DNA of 5,808 nucleotides from Melioribacteraceae bacterium (GCA_015494845.1 WGAL01000031.1:1-5808), one strand, 5' to 3'. Numbered from the stretch's first letter, positions 1-5,808 are shown. Translations and numbers: made by a program. Notes: generated by a model from the sequence alone, not told the origin.

Positions 1-2
1 AA

Positions 3-149
3 TTGGCGCAGTTGCCACATCCGGAATTCGTAAAAACTTCCATTAACGCTATGCGTCTTACGTTTAAGCCGAATGTCAAATTTACAGTTAAAAGCAACGT
101 TAGTATTACAAACAAAAATCTCATTTCTAATTTCCGTTTTGATATTTGA
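3..149 (+). CDS. 3' end of an unidentified protein, possibly a surface or outer-membrane beta-rich protein
   Basis: The reading frame is open from the window edge and ends at TGA (147-149), giving 48 C-terminal residues. I do not recognise the protein. The last 30 or so residues alternate hydrophobic and polar positions (RLTFKPNVKFTVKSNVSI, then NFRFDI at the very end). This is the pattern of amphipathic beta strands and would suit a beta-sandwich or the closing strands of an outer-membrane barrel. The other two forward frames stop within the first 45 bases, so this frame is the only open one here. The gene ends 165 bases before the next start, so it is probably a separate unit from the glycosyltransferases. 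Coding status is supported only by the open frame and the strand-like composition; function is unknown. Confidence 0.6.
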   Translation: MAQLPHPEFVKTSINAMRLTFKPNVKFTVKSNVSITNKNLISNFRFDI

Positions 150-268
150 AAATTGATAATTTAAGATATTCATTAAAAATTTTTTACGCAAAGATTTAAT
201 TTTTCACATACACGTAAGTTGCCGGTTCTTAAAACAGAATAACTTCGGAAAATCAACATATTTTTATG

Positions 269-291
269 TATAATTGAAATTGTATTTTTTG
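269..291 (+). promoter_or_regulatory. candidate promoter elements before the glycosyltransferase pair
   Basis: Two alternative core elements lie in the AT-rich gap 150-314. TATAAT at 269-274 is a perfect sigma-70 -10 hexamer, but no good TTGACA-like box lies 16-18 bases upstream (the nearest is a weak TTCGGA at 244-249). TATTTTTTG at 283-291 resembles the Bacteroidota-type -7 element TAnnTTTG with one extra base, also without a clear -33 box. Either would leave a short leader before the ATG at 315. The rest of the gap (150-268) is low-complexity AT-rich DNA, in which I see no gene and no convincing terminator for the upstream gene. Confidence 0.3.
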
Positions 292-314
292 AGAATTAAC
301 GGAAATTTTTAGGA

Positions 315-1463
315 ATGGAAAAAGAAAAACAACAGAAAAATCACAATCATAAAAATCAAAATAAACAGAACAGCGGCGAGAATAAAACTAATAAAAACCA
401 ATCGAAAACAGTGGCAAAAAAGACTTTCCGACCTCGTCCGAACGCGAAACGCTACACAAAGCCGAAAAAGATAATCGAAGCAAAAACAAAAGCGAAAAAA
501 CAAGTTGCGCCTCAACAGCAAAGAAGTTTTTCTGGCATCAAAAAAATATCGATTGTCATCCCTCTGCTAAACGAAGAAGAATCGCTCAAACCGCTTTATA
601 ACGGAATTAAAAAAGCGATTGCGCCCTATTCTTTGGATTACGAAATTATTTTTATAGACGACGGAAGCACGGACAATTCCTTGCAAGTGATCAAACAACT
701 TGTGCGATACGACAACAAAGTTCATTATTTCAGTTTCAGAAAAAATTACGGGAAATCAGCCGCGCTTAACGTCGGTTTTGCACACGCAAAAGGCGATGTT
801 GTGATTACGATGGATGCCGATTTGCAAGACGACCCGGAAGAAATTCCGAATTTACTGAAAAAGATTTCCGAAGGTTACGATTTGGTTTCCGGCTGGAAAA
901 AAGTGCGCCACGACCCGTTTATTAAACGGCATTCGTCCAAATTTTTCAATTGGGCAACGCGTCTTGTTTCCGATGTAAAAATTCACGATTTCAATTGCGG
1001 CTTAAAAGCGTATCGTAAAGAAGTTGTGAAAAACGTTTACATTCACGGCGAGCTTCACCGCTACATTCCGGTTCTTGCCGGACAAAAAGGTTTTAAGGTT
1101 ACGGAAATTGTCGTTAAACACCACCCGCGCCGTTACGGAAAAACAAAATTCGGCATCTCACGGTTCTTTAAGGGATTTGTAGATTTGCTCACAATTCTAA
1201 TGATTACGCGCTATGCGACGCGTCCGCTGCATTTGTTTGGATTTATCGGAACGCTCTCGTTTGTAATTGGTTTTATTATCGATGCCTATTTAACTTACGA
1301 ATGGATGTTCAAGAACGTTCCACTGAGTAATCGTCCGCTTTTGCAATTAGGCTTGCTGATGATGATTGTCGGCGTGCAACTTTTTGCAATCGGGCTTCTC
1401 GGCGAACTTTTTACCCATAAAATTCCGGCTGATACAAGCGCATACATTAAAGAAAAAAGATAA
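315..1463 (+). CDS. membrane-bound family 2 glycosyltransferase, polyprenyl-phosphate sugar transferase type (DPM1/GtrB/ArnC-like)
   Basis: 382 residues. Proteins of this type move a sugar from a nucleotide donor to a polyprenyl phosphate on the cytoplasmic face of the inner membrane. The GT-A domain spans about residues 76-245. It has SIVIPLLNEEES (79-90), the nucleotide-binding IDDGSTD (114-120), the metal-binding DAD inside MDADLQDD (166-173), and NCGLKAYR (227-234). HRYIPVLA (248-255) and PRRYGKTKFGISR (271-283) are typical of the DPM1/GtrB branch. An amphipathic segment (283-302) precedes two predicted transmembrane helices (about 304-326 and 341-365), as in GtrB. Residues 1-75 are a Lys/Asn/Gln-rich, probably disordered extension; relatives of about 310 residues usually begin near residue 75. 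ATG 315 is chosen because no other ATG occurs before the catalytic core. AGGA directly abuts the ATG and GGAAA lies 9 bases upstream, so the ribosome site is not ideal. The donor sugar cannot be told from sequence. Confidence 0.93.
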   Translation: MEKEKQQKNHNHKNQNKQNSGENKTNKNQSKTVAKKTFRPRPNAKRYTKPKKIIEAKTKAKKQVAPQQQRSFSGIKKISIVIPLLNEEESLKPLYNGIKKAIAPYSLDYEIIFIDDGSTDNSLQVIKQLVRYDNKVHYFSFRKNYGKSAALNVGFAHAKGDVVITMDADLQDDPEEIPNLLKKISEGYDLVSGWKKVRHDPFIKRHSSKFFNWATRLVSDVKIHDFNCGLKAYRKEVVKNVYIHGELHRYIPVLAGQKGFKVTEIVVKHHPRRYGKTKFGISRFFKGFVDLLTILMITRYATRPLHLFGFIGTLSFVIGFIIDAYLTYEWMFKNVPLSNRPLLQLGLLMMIVGVQLFAIGLLGELFTHKIPADTSAYIKEKR

Positions 1464-1467
1464 ACGA

Positions 1468-2595
1468 ATGCGCCCGAAAATTACAATAATCTCGCCGGTA
1501 TTTCCTTACCGCGGCGGAATTGCAAATTTTACTGAAGCGTTTTTCACGGATTTGCAAGAAAAAGCGGATGTTTCCTTAATAAATTTCAAGCGTCAATATC
1601 CGTCGCTTCTTTTCCCAGGTAAAACACAATTCGAAACAAATTCAAAAAAAAATATTTTTTCGGAACGCACAATCGATTCAGTAAATCCGTTTACTTGGTT
1701 TTCCGCCGGAAGAAAGATAAAGCGCGACGCGCCGGATTTCCTTGTGTTTGCTTATTGGCATCCTTTTTTTGCACCGGCTTACGGAACAATTGCCGGAATT
1801 GCGAGAAAAAACAAAAAGACGAAAATCATCGCGCTTTGCCACAATGTTTTACCGCACGAACGCAACTTCACGGATATTCCGCTTGCGAAGATGTTTTTCA
1901 AAAAAGTGGATTTTGCGATTACGCTTTCTCAAAAATCTTCCAACGACTTGAAATTGCTTAATGATAAAATTAAAAGCAAAACGCTTTTTCATCCGGTTTA
2001 TTCCAATTTCGGAGAACCGGCGGAAAAACGCGCCGCGCGCGAAAAACTCGGTCTTGCCGATAAAAAGACAATCCTCTTTTTCGGTTTCATAAGAAAATAC
2101 AAAGGTTTGGACATTCTTTTGCGTTCAATTGCTTTATTGAAAAATAAAATAGATTTTCAATTGCTTGTTGCCGGTGAGTTTTACGAAAAGAAAGACGAAT
2201 ATCTGAATTTAATTAAAGATTACAAACTTGATGATGTTGTAATTCTACGCGATAAATTTATTCCGAGCGACGAGGTAAAATATTATTTCGGCGTGGCTGA
2301 TGTTGTGGTTCTGCCTTACAGAAGCGCAACTCAAAGCGGAATTGTTCAAATTGCCAATAATTTCCATAAACCGGTAATTGCAACCGATGTTGGCGGTTTA
2401 AGCGAAATAATAATCGACGGCGTAAACGGCTATATTGTTGAACCGGAAAATCCGCAAGAGCTTGCTGATGCGATTTTGAGATTTTATCAAAATAACGATG
2501 AAGAGAAATTCTCTGCGAACGTAAAATTTGCGGTGGGAAAATATTCGTGGGGAAAATTTGTTTCTGAATTCCTTGATTTTATTGAGGGGAAATAA
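1468..2595 (+). CDS. family 4 (GT-B fold) glycosyltransferase
   Basis: 375 residues, predicted soluble or peripheral; it transfers a sugar from a nucleotide donor to a glycan or lipid-linked acceptor. The N-terminal acceptor-side half has KITIISPVFPYRGGIANFTE (4-23), with the glycine-rich loop of GT4 enzymes, and KRQYPSLLFPGKTQ (41-54). The C-terminal donor-side Rossmann half begins near 200 with ILFFGFIRKYKGLDILL (202-218), followed by LLVAGEF (232-238), VADVVVLPYRSATQSGIVQ (276-294) and KPVIATDVGGLSEII (301-315). The usual E-x7-E donor motif is replaced by Q289 and Q294 in SATQSGIVQ. This is a variant I recall from related GT4 proteins, so probably not a sign of inactivity. The frame is open upstream to 1366, but that part overlaps the preceding gene in another frame and is not GT4-like, so ATG 1468 is chosen. 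It lies 4 bases after the upstream TAA with only a weak AAAGA purine site, which suggests translational coupling and one operon. Confidence 0.92.
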   Translation: MRPKITIISPVFPYRGGIANFTEAFFTDLQEKADVSLINFKRQYPSLLFPGKTQFETNSKKNIFSERTIDSVNPFTWFSAGRKIKRDAPDFLVFAYWHPFFAPAYGTIAGIARKNKKTKIIALCHNVLPHERNFTDIPLAKMFFKKVDFAITLSQKSSNDLKLLNDKIKSKTLFHPVYSNFGEPAEKRAAREKLGLADKKTILFFGFIRKYKGLDILLRSIALLKNKIDFQLLVAGEFYEKKDEYLNLIKDYKLDDVVILRDKFIPSDEVKYYFGVADVVVLPYRSATQSGIVQIANNFHKPVIATDVGGLSEIIIDGVNGYIVEPENPQELADAILRFYQNNDEEKFSANVKFAVGKYSWGKFVSEFLDFIEGK

Positions 2596-2618
2596 AAATA
2601 GCACGCTGATTTTTATTT
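2590..2618 (+). terminator. AT-rich hairpin overlapping the stop codon of the GT4 gene, possible terminator
   Basis: AAATAAAAAT (2590-2599) and ATTTTTATTT (2609-2618) are perfect 10-base inverted arms around a 9-base centre, AGCACGCTG, in which AG/CT can pair further around CACG. The left arm contains the TAA stop codon. On either strand the hairpin carries an A-rich arm and a T-rich arm, so it could act in both directions. The stem has very little G or C, which makes it a weak intrinsic terminator by standard criteria. Confidence 0.35.
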
Positions 2619-2621
2619 AAC

Positions 2622-2638
2622 CACAAAGAACACAAAGA
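2622..2638. repeat. short tandem repeat CACAAAGA x2
   Basis: CACAAAGAA is followed directly by CACAAAGAT (2622-2639), two units with a period of 9 bases, preceded by TTTAAC. From memory, CACxAAGA/CACAGAG-type strings recur in the intergenic DNA of many environmental bacteria. Here only two units are present. No coding role is seen. Confidence 0.5.
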
Positions 2639-2699
2639 TTTTAACACGAACATTCAAGTTATTCATTCCTTGAAGGTTTTGAAAAATAGCAATTTCCAC

Positions 2700-2731
2700 C
2701 TACCTTAAAGGAACAAGTACCTTTAAGGTAG
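2700..2731. repeat. perfect 12-bp inverted repeat (hairpin), candidate terminator or REP-like element
   Basis: CTACCTTAAAGG (2700-2711) and CCTTTAAGGTAG (2720-2731) are exact reverse complements around the 8-base loop AACAAGTA. The stem is five G/C pairs out of twelve and is followed on the + strand by a pyrimidine-rich tract (from 2732) rather than a clean run of T. It lies 105 bases after the GT4 stop codon and could end that transcript. Alternatively it may be a dispersed palindromic element. Both readings are inferences; the inverted repeat itself is directly visible. Confidence 0.6.
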
Positions 2732-2741
2732 TTCTTACAAA

Positions 2742-2766
2742 TCTTGCTTCTTTCTTCTTGCTTCTT
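2742..2766. repeat. pyrimidine-rich direct repeat TCTTGCTTCTT x2
   Basis: The 11-base unit TCTTGCTTCTT occurs at 2742-2752 and again at 2756-2766, and a third partial copy (TCTTGCT) starts at 2763. The tract is almost pure C/T on the + strand. It lies between the hairpin at 2700-2731 and the upstream region of the next gene. Slippage-prone low-complexity sequence is the simplest explanation. Confidence 0.5.
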
Positions 2767-2807
2767 GCTACTATTTAGAACCAAGAAACTTTTTTGCTCA
2801 TTTGCGG

Positions 2808-2847
2808 TTAATATTCTTACGATAAATTAATTTGTAAGAAATATTAA
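2808..2847. promoter_or_regulatory. long AT-rich inverted repeat upstream of the peptidase-barrel gene, candidate operator
   Basis: TTAATATTCTTAC (2808-2820) pairs with GTAAGAAATATTAA (2834-2847), giving 13 base pairs with one unpaired A at 2841. The 13-base centre contains a second palindrome, AAATTAATTT (2824-2833). The repeat ends 24 bases before the ATG at 2872, a place where a dimeric regulator would overlap the promoter. No matching regulator gene is visible in the window, so the operator role is an inference. Confidence 0.45.
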
Positions 2848-2859
2848 TTCACATTTCCA

Positions 2860-2867
2860 TAATTTTG
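2860..2867 (+). promoter_or_regulatory. candidate TAnnTTTG (-7 type) promoter element abutting the start codon
   Basis: TAATTTTG matches the Bacteroidota -7 consensus TAnnTTTG exactly and ends only 4 bases before ATG 2872. If used, transcription would begin at or beside the start codon and give a leaderless or nearly leaderless mRNA. This fits the lack of any Shine-Dalgarno site there. The partner -33 box is not at the usual spacing; the nearest TTTG (2831-2834) is 25 bases upstream. The match could be chance in AT-rich DNA. Confidence 0.35.
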
Positions 2868-2871
2868 CCGT

Positions 2872-5808
2872 ATGAAAAAATTTCTTCTTACATATTTTCT
2901 TTTTGCAACGGTAATTTTTGCGCAGTTCGGACAAAATAAAATTCAATACCGCGACCACGATTGGTATTACGTAGAAACAAAACATTTCAATATCTTTTTC
3001 GACCAAGACGGTTTTACAATTGCGGATTTCATCGTAAAAGCGGCGGAAGACGCGCTTGCGCAAATCGAACGCGACCTCAAATACGAAATCGGGAAACGCA
3101 TCACGATTATTTTATACGATTCGCACAACGAGTTCCAACAAACAAACACAACCGCGTCGTTCCTTTCCACCGGCGTCGGCGGATTTACCGAACCGTTTAA
3201 GAACCGCGTCGTAATTCCTTTCGAAGGCGATTGGAAAAAATACCGCCACGTAATTCACCACGAACTTGTCCACGCCGTTATGCAAGATATGCTTTACGGC
3301 GGTTCGATTCAAAACGTAATTTCGCGAAACATTAATTTGAATTTGCCTATTTGGGTTCACGAAGGAATGGCGGAATTCCTTTCTTCCACTTGGGAAACCA
3401 ACAGCGATATGTTTATCCGCGACGCGATAATTAACGAATATTTGCCCGACGTTAAACGTCTCGGCGGGTATTACGCTTATCGCGGCGGCGAGGCGCTTTT
3501 TTATTTTATTGCAAGAACCTACGGACGCGAGAAAGTCGGGGAAATTCTGAAAAAAACAAAAGACGTGGGAAATCTCGAACAAGGCTTAAAACTTTCAATC
3601 GGACTGGACCTCGACGAATTAAACGTGCGTTGGAAAAAATGGTTGAAAAAAATTTACTGGCCGGAAATCGCCTACCGGCAAGACCCTGACGACTTTTCAA
3701 AGCGATTAACCAATGCGAAAAAAGTTAAAGGATATTACAACACAAGTCCGGCAATTTCTCCGCAAGGCGATAAAATTGTCTTTATTTCCGACCGCGATAT
3801 TTACTACGACATTTACATAATGGACGCGGACGGAAAAAACGTCGAGAAACTTATCGAAACCGGCAACACGATTGATTTTGAAGAATTGAATATTCTTTTC
3901 CCCTTAATTACTTGGGCGCCGGATAACCGGAGAATTGCGTTTTCCGAAAAAAGCGAAGGTTACGACAAAATTGCAATTTACGATACGGAAGAGGACGAAA
4001 TTACTTTTCTTCCTTTCAAGATGCGGCAAATCGGTTCTATTTCGTGGTCGCCGGACGGAAGCAAAATTGCTTTTGCGGCTTCCGACGCGAAACAATCCGA
4101 CATTTATTATTACGATTTCGAAACGGACAAGGTTTACAATGTAACCGGCGATATTTTTACCGACAGACTACCCCGCTGGTCGCCGGACAGCAAAACGATT
4201 GTTTTTTCGTCCGACAGAAAACAATACGTAAACAAAAAAGATTTACCGGAAGATTTCAGAATAGCCGATTTCGATTATTCCCAACTTGATTTGTATAAAT
4301 TAAATATCGAAACGAAAGAAATCGAACGGCTTACGGATTGGAAATACAGCGACGAAACGATGCCGGTTTTCTCGGAAGACGGGGAAGAAATTATTTTTAT
4401 TTCGGATAAAAACGGAATAAACAATCTTTACAAGAAGAGAATTGTTTTAACGGAAGCCGACAGCGGAAAAACGTTGCTCGATTTACCGGCTCTGCCAATA
4501 ACAAATTCGTTAAACGAAATTAACCAAATCTCAATTTCTGCGGATTCGAAAAAACTTGTGTTTGCAACGCATTTTAAAGAGGCGTACGATATTTTCGAAA
4601 TACTCAATCCGTTTGAACTACCGGCTGCCGGCGATACTTTGCGTCCTACAAAATTTATGGCGGAACTCGCCAAAGCCGCGTCCGCGCTCGGCGACACGAT
4701 AATTATGCCGCTTTCCCAAATTTTAACCGAAGATTATTTGCCATTCCCCGATTCTTCGGCAAGCGACGAAAATTCTATTACCGTCGCAGATTCGGTTCAA
4801 ACCGATTCGTCCAAAACGGAAAAAGCGACAGACGAAGATATTTTTGTCGGAAATTACATCGAAGAAGGAAACGATACTTACGAGGATTACTCGCATTACA
4901 TTTTCGGGCAAGACACGGTAATCAATATCGACACGACGCGAAAGTACGCGGAAAGCGTATTCCACGAAAAATTGGACGAAAACGGAAATTACGCCGTGAA
5001 AAAATACAGAGTCCACATCACGCCGGATTTAATCAACGCGAGCATGACTTTCAGTTCGTATTACGGTTTGCTCGGCTATACGGCAATGGCTTACAGCGAC
5101 GTTCTCGGCGACCACCAACTTGTAGGCGCGCTCGGCTTGCAAATGGATTTGAAGAACAGCGATTACGGTTTGACTTATCTTTATTTGCCAAAGCGAACCG
5201 ATTGGATGTTCGAACTTTTCCACACGGCGCGTTTTGTTTACGTCGCAAATCCGAAGAATTTGAGAATCGACTTGCATCGCTATCAAAATTTAAGTTTTAC
5301 CGTAACCGCCTCGTATCCGTTCAACCGGTTTTTCCGCGTGGAAGGAAGTTTTTCGTTTATGCACTTAACCGCCGAAAACCTCGAAGATTATTCAATTCCG
5401 ATTACTAACGAATATTATTCCGTTCCTGGCGCTTCGTTAGTTTTCGATAATACAATGTGGGGATACTATTCGCCTATTCAGGGAACGCGATACAGAGTTT
5501 CGCTTTTCGGAAATTTGGGCGTAACCGATTCCAAGCAAGCGTTTTACACTTTCGTTTGGGATTACCGCAGATATTTCAGATTCTTTTTCGATAACAGTTT
5601 CGTGTTCCGATTTTCCGGCGGGTATTCAGGCGGCGCAAATCCGCAACGCTTTTTTATCGGCGGAACGGACGGCTGGCTGAACCGCACTTGGGCGACGCCA
5701 ACGATTCCGCTCAATCGTCCGTCCGATTTCGTTTTCCTTACGCCGGGCTTGCCTCTGCGCGGTTACAGATACGCTGAGCGAATTGGAAACAGGTACGCGC
5801 TTTTGAAT
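2872..5808 (+). CDS. secreted zinc peptidase (MA-like) / TolB-type beta-propeller / Omp85-type outer-membrane barrel protein, 3' end cut by window
   Basis: 979 residues are visible and the frame is open to the window edge. Residues 1-17 form a signal peptide (MKKFLL..., probable cut after VIFA). A peptidase-MA-like domain follows (about 31-270): HELVH 130-134 supplies two zinc histidines and the catalytic E131, and WVHEGMAEF (161-169) supplies the probable third ligand E164. Six TolB/PD40-type repeats lie at about 290-585, seen as ISPQGDKIVF (295-304), WAPDNRRIAF (348-357), WSPDGSKIAF (from 392), WSPDSKTIVF (from 436), FSEDGEEIIF (from 500) and ISADSKKLVF (from 555). An acidic Ser/Asp/Glu-rich linker (624-690) leads to a beta-barrel from about 712 with YSDVLGDH (741-748), FFIGGTDG (927-934) and LRGYRYAE (962-969); LRGY matches the L6-loop (V/I)RGF/Y motif of Omp85 proteins. 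About 100 more residues are expected. An in-frame TAA at 2860 fixes ATG 2872 as the first start. The domains place the enzyme at the outer membrane, probably in the periplasm; substrate unknown. Confidence 0.9.
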   Translation, partial: MKKFLLTYFLFATVIFAQFGQNKIQYRDHDWYYVETKHFNIFFDQDGFTIADFIVKAAEDALAQIERDLKYEIGKRITIILYDSHNEFQQTNTTASFLSTGVGGFTEPFKNRVVIPFEGDWKKYRHVIHHELVHAVMQDMLYGGSIQNVISRNINLNLPIWVHEGMAEFLSSTWETNSDMFIRDAIINEYLPDVKRLGGYYAYRGGEALFYFIARTYGREKVGEILKKTKDVGNLEQGLKLSIGLDLDELNVRWKKWLKKIYWPEIAYRQDPDDFSKRLTNAKKVKGYYNTSPAISPQGDKIVFISDRDIYYDIYIMDADGKNVEKLIETGNTIDFEELNILFPLITWAPDNRRIAFSEKSEGYDKIAIYDTEEDEITFLPFKMRQIGSISWSPDGSKIAFAASDAKQSDIYYYDFETDKVYNVTGDIFTDRLPRWSPDSKTIVFSSDRKQYVNKKDLPEDFRIADFDYSQLDLYKLNIETKEIERLTDWKYSDETMPVFSEDGEEIIFISDKNGINNLYKKRIVLTEADSGKTLLDLPALPITNSLNEINQISISADSKKLVFATHFKEAYDIFEILNPFELPAAGDTLRPTKFMAELAKAASALGDTIIMPLSQILTEDYLPFPDSSASDENSITVADSVQTDSSKTEKATDEDIFVGNYIEEGNDTYEDYSHYIFGQDTVINIDTTRKYAESVFHEKLDENGNYAVKKYRVHITPDLINASMTFSSYYGLLGYTAMAYSDVLGDHQLVGALGLQMDLKNSDYGLTYLYLPKRTDWMFELFHTARFVYVANPKNLRIDLHRYQNLSFTVTASYPFNRFFRVEGSFSFMHLTAENLEDYSIPITNEYYSVPGASLVFDNTMWGYYSPIQGTRYRVSLFGNLGVTDSKQAFYTFVWDYRRYFRFFFDNSFVFRFSGGYSGGANPQRFFIGGTDGWLNRTWATPTIPLNRPSDFVFLTPGLPLRGYRYAERIGNRYALLN

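Noticed and set aside
174..185. AT-only palindrome TAAAAATTTTTA after the first partial gene
   Set aside because: It has no G or C in the stem and is expected by chance in such AT-rich DNA; not supportable as a terminator.
309..521. Minus-strand frame of 70 residues, very rich in Phe and Leu
   Set aside because: It is the complement of the Lys/Asn-rich coding start of the GT2 gene; A-rich codons read backwards give Phe/Leu runs. No independent evidence of a gene.
1366..1467. Upstream extension of the GT4 reading frame to an earlier ATG
   Set aside because: It would overlap the GT2 gene by about 100 bases and encodes nothing resembling a GT4 N-terminus. The ATG at 1468 directly precedes the conserved first strand.
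1695..1961. Two forward frames of 88 and 69 residues inside the GT4 gene
   Set aside because: Both are Cys/Arg-rich out-of-frame shadows of a well-supported conserved protein.
2653..2674. Six-base inverted repeat TTCAAG/CTTGAA
   Set aside because: Short arms with a 10-base loop are too likely by chance.
3112..3582. Minus-strand frame of 156 residues
   Set aside because: It lies wholly opposite the conserved zinc-peptidase domain, including HELVH, and shows no recognisable domain. The length follows from codon choice on the other strand.
4428..5286. Minus-strand frames of 65 to 97 residues opposite the propeller, linker and barrel
   Set aside because: They are shadows of the long forward frame, with no start signals or domain features.
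1..5808. CRISPR arrays, tRNA or rRNA genes, insertion sequences
   Set aside because: No regularly spaced repeats, cloverleaf-like segments, conserved rRNA stretches or transposase-like frames were seen on either strand.

Overview
This looks like bacterial chromosomal DNA from a Gram-negative, outer-membrane-bearing organism. It is AT-rich, and the non-coding stretches are more AT-rich than the genes. Three things point to the FCB group (Fibrobacterota, Bacteroidota and relatives): a metallopeptidase/TolB-propeller/Omp85-barrel polyprotein, a TAnnTTTG-type element just before a start codon, and weak Shine-Dalgarno sites. Fibrobacterota-like is my best guess from general style. It is an inference with no database support. 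All supported genes are on the + strand.

Layout. (1) 3-149 is the 3' end of an unidentified protein whose visible tail looks rich in beta strands. (2) 150-314 is an AT-rich gap with possible promoter elements. (3) 315-1463 encodes a membrane-anchored family-2 glycosyltransferase of the polyprenyl-phosphate sugar transferase type (DPM1/GtrB/ArnC-like), carrying an unusual Lys/Asn/Gln-rich N-terminal extension of about 75 residues. (4) 1468-2595, starting 4 bases after the previous stop codon, encodes a GT-B fold family-4 glycosyltransferase. (5) 2596-2871 is a structured intergenic region. It holds a hairpin overlapping the stop codon, a short CACAAAGA tandem repeat, a perfect 12-bp inverted repeat, pyrimidine-rich direct repeats, a long AT-rich inverted repeat and a TAATTTTG element. 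(6) 2872 to the window end encodes a large secreted protein, cut by the window edge after 979 residues. It has a signal peptide, a gluzincin-type zinc peptidase domain (HELVH...E), a six-repeat TolB/PD40-like beta-propeller, an acidic linker and an Omp85/BamA-type barrel carrying the LRGY motif.

The two glycosyltransferases most likely form one transcription unit making or using lipid-linked sugars for a surface glycan or protein glycosylation. The large protein is separated from them by 276 bases with terminator-like and promoter-like signals, so it is probably transcribed on its own. A link between the two units is possible through the cell envelope, but the sequence does not show one. The peptidase-propeller-barrel protein is the most interesting item. 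The architecture resembles annotated but, to my knowledge, functionally uncharacterised proteins (often named 'biopolymer transporter Tol' or 'PD40 domain-containing protein'), so it is not certain to be new.
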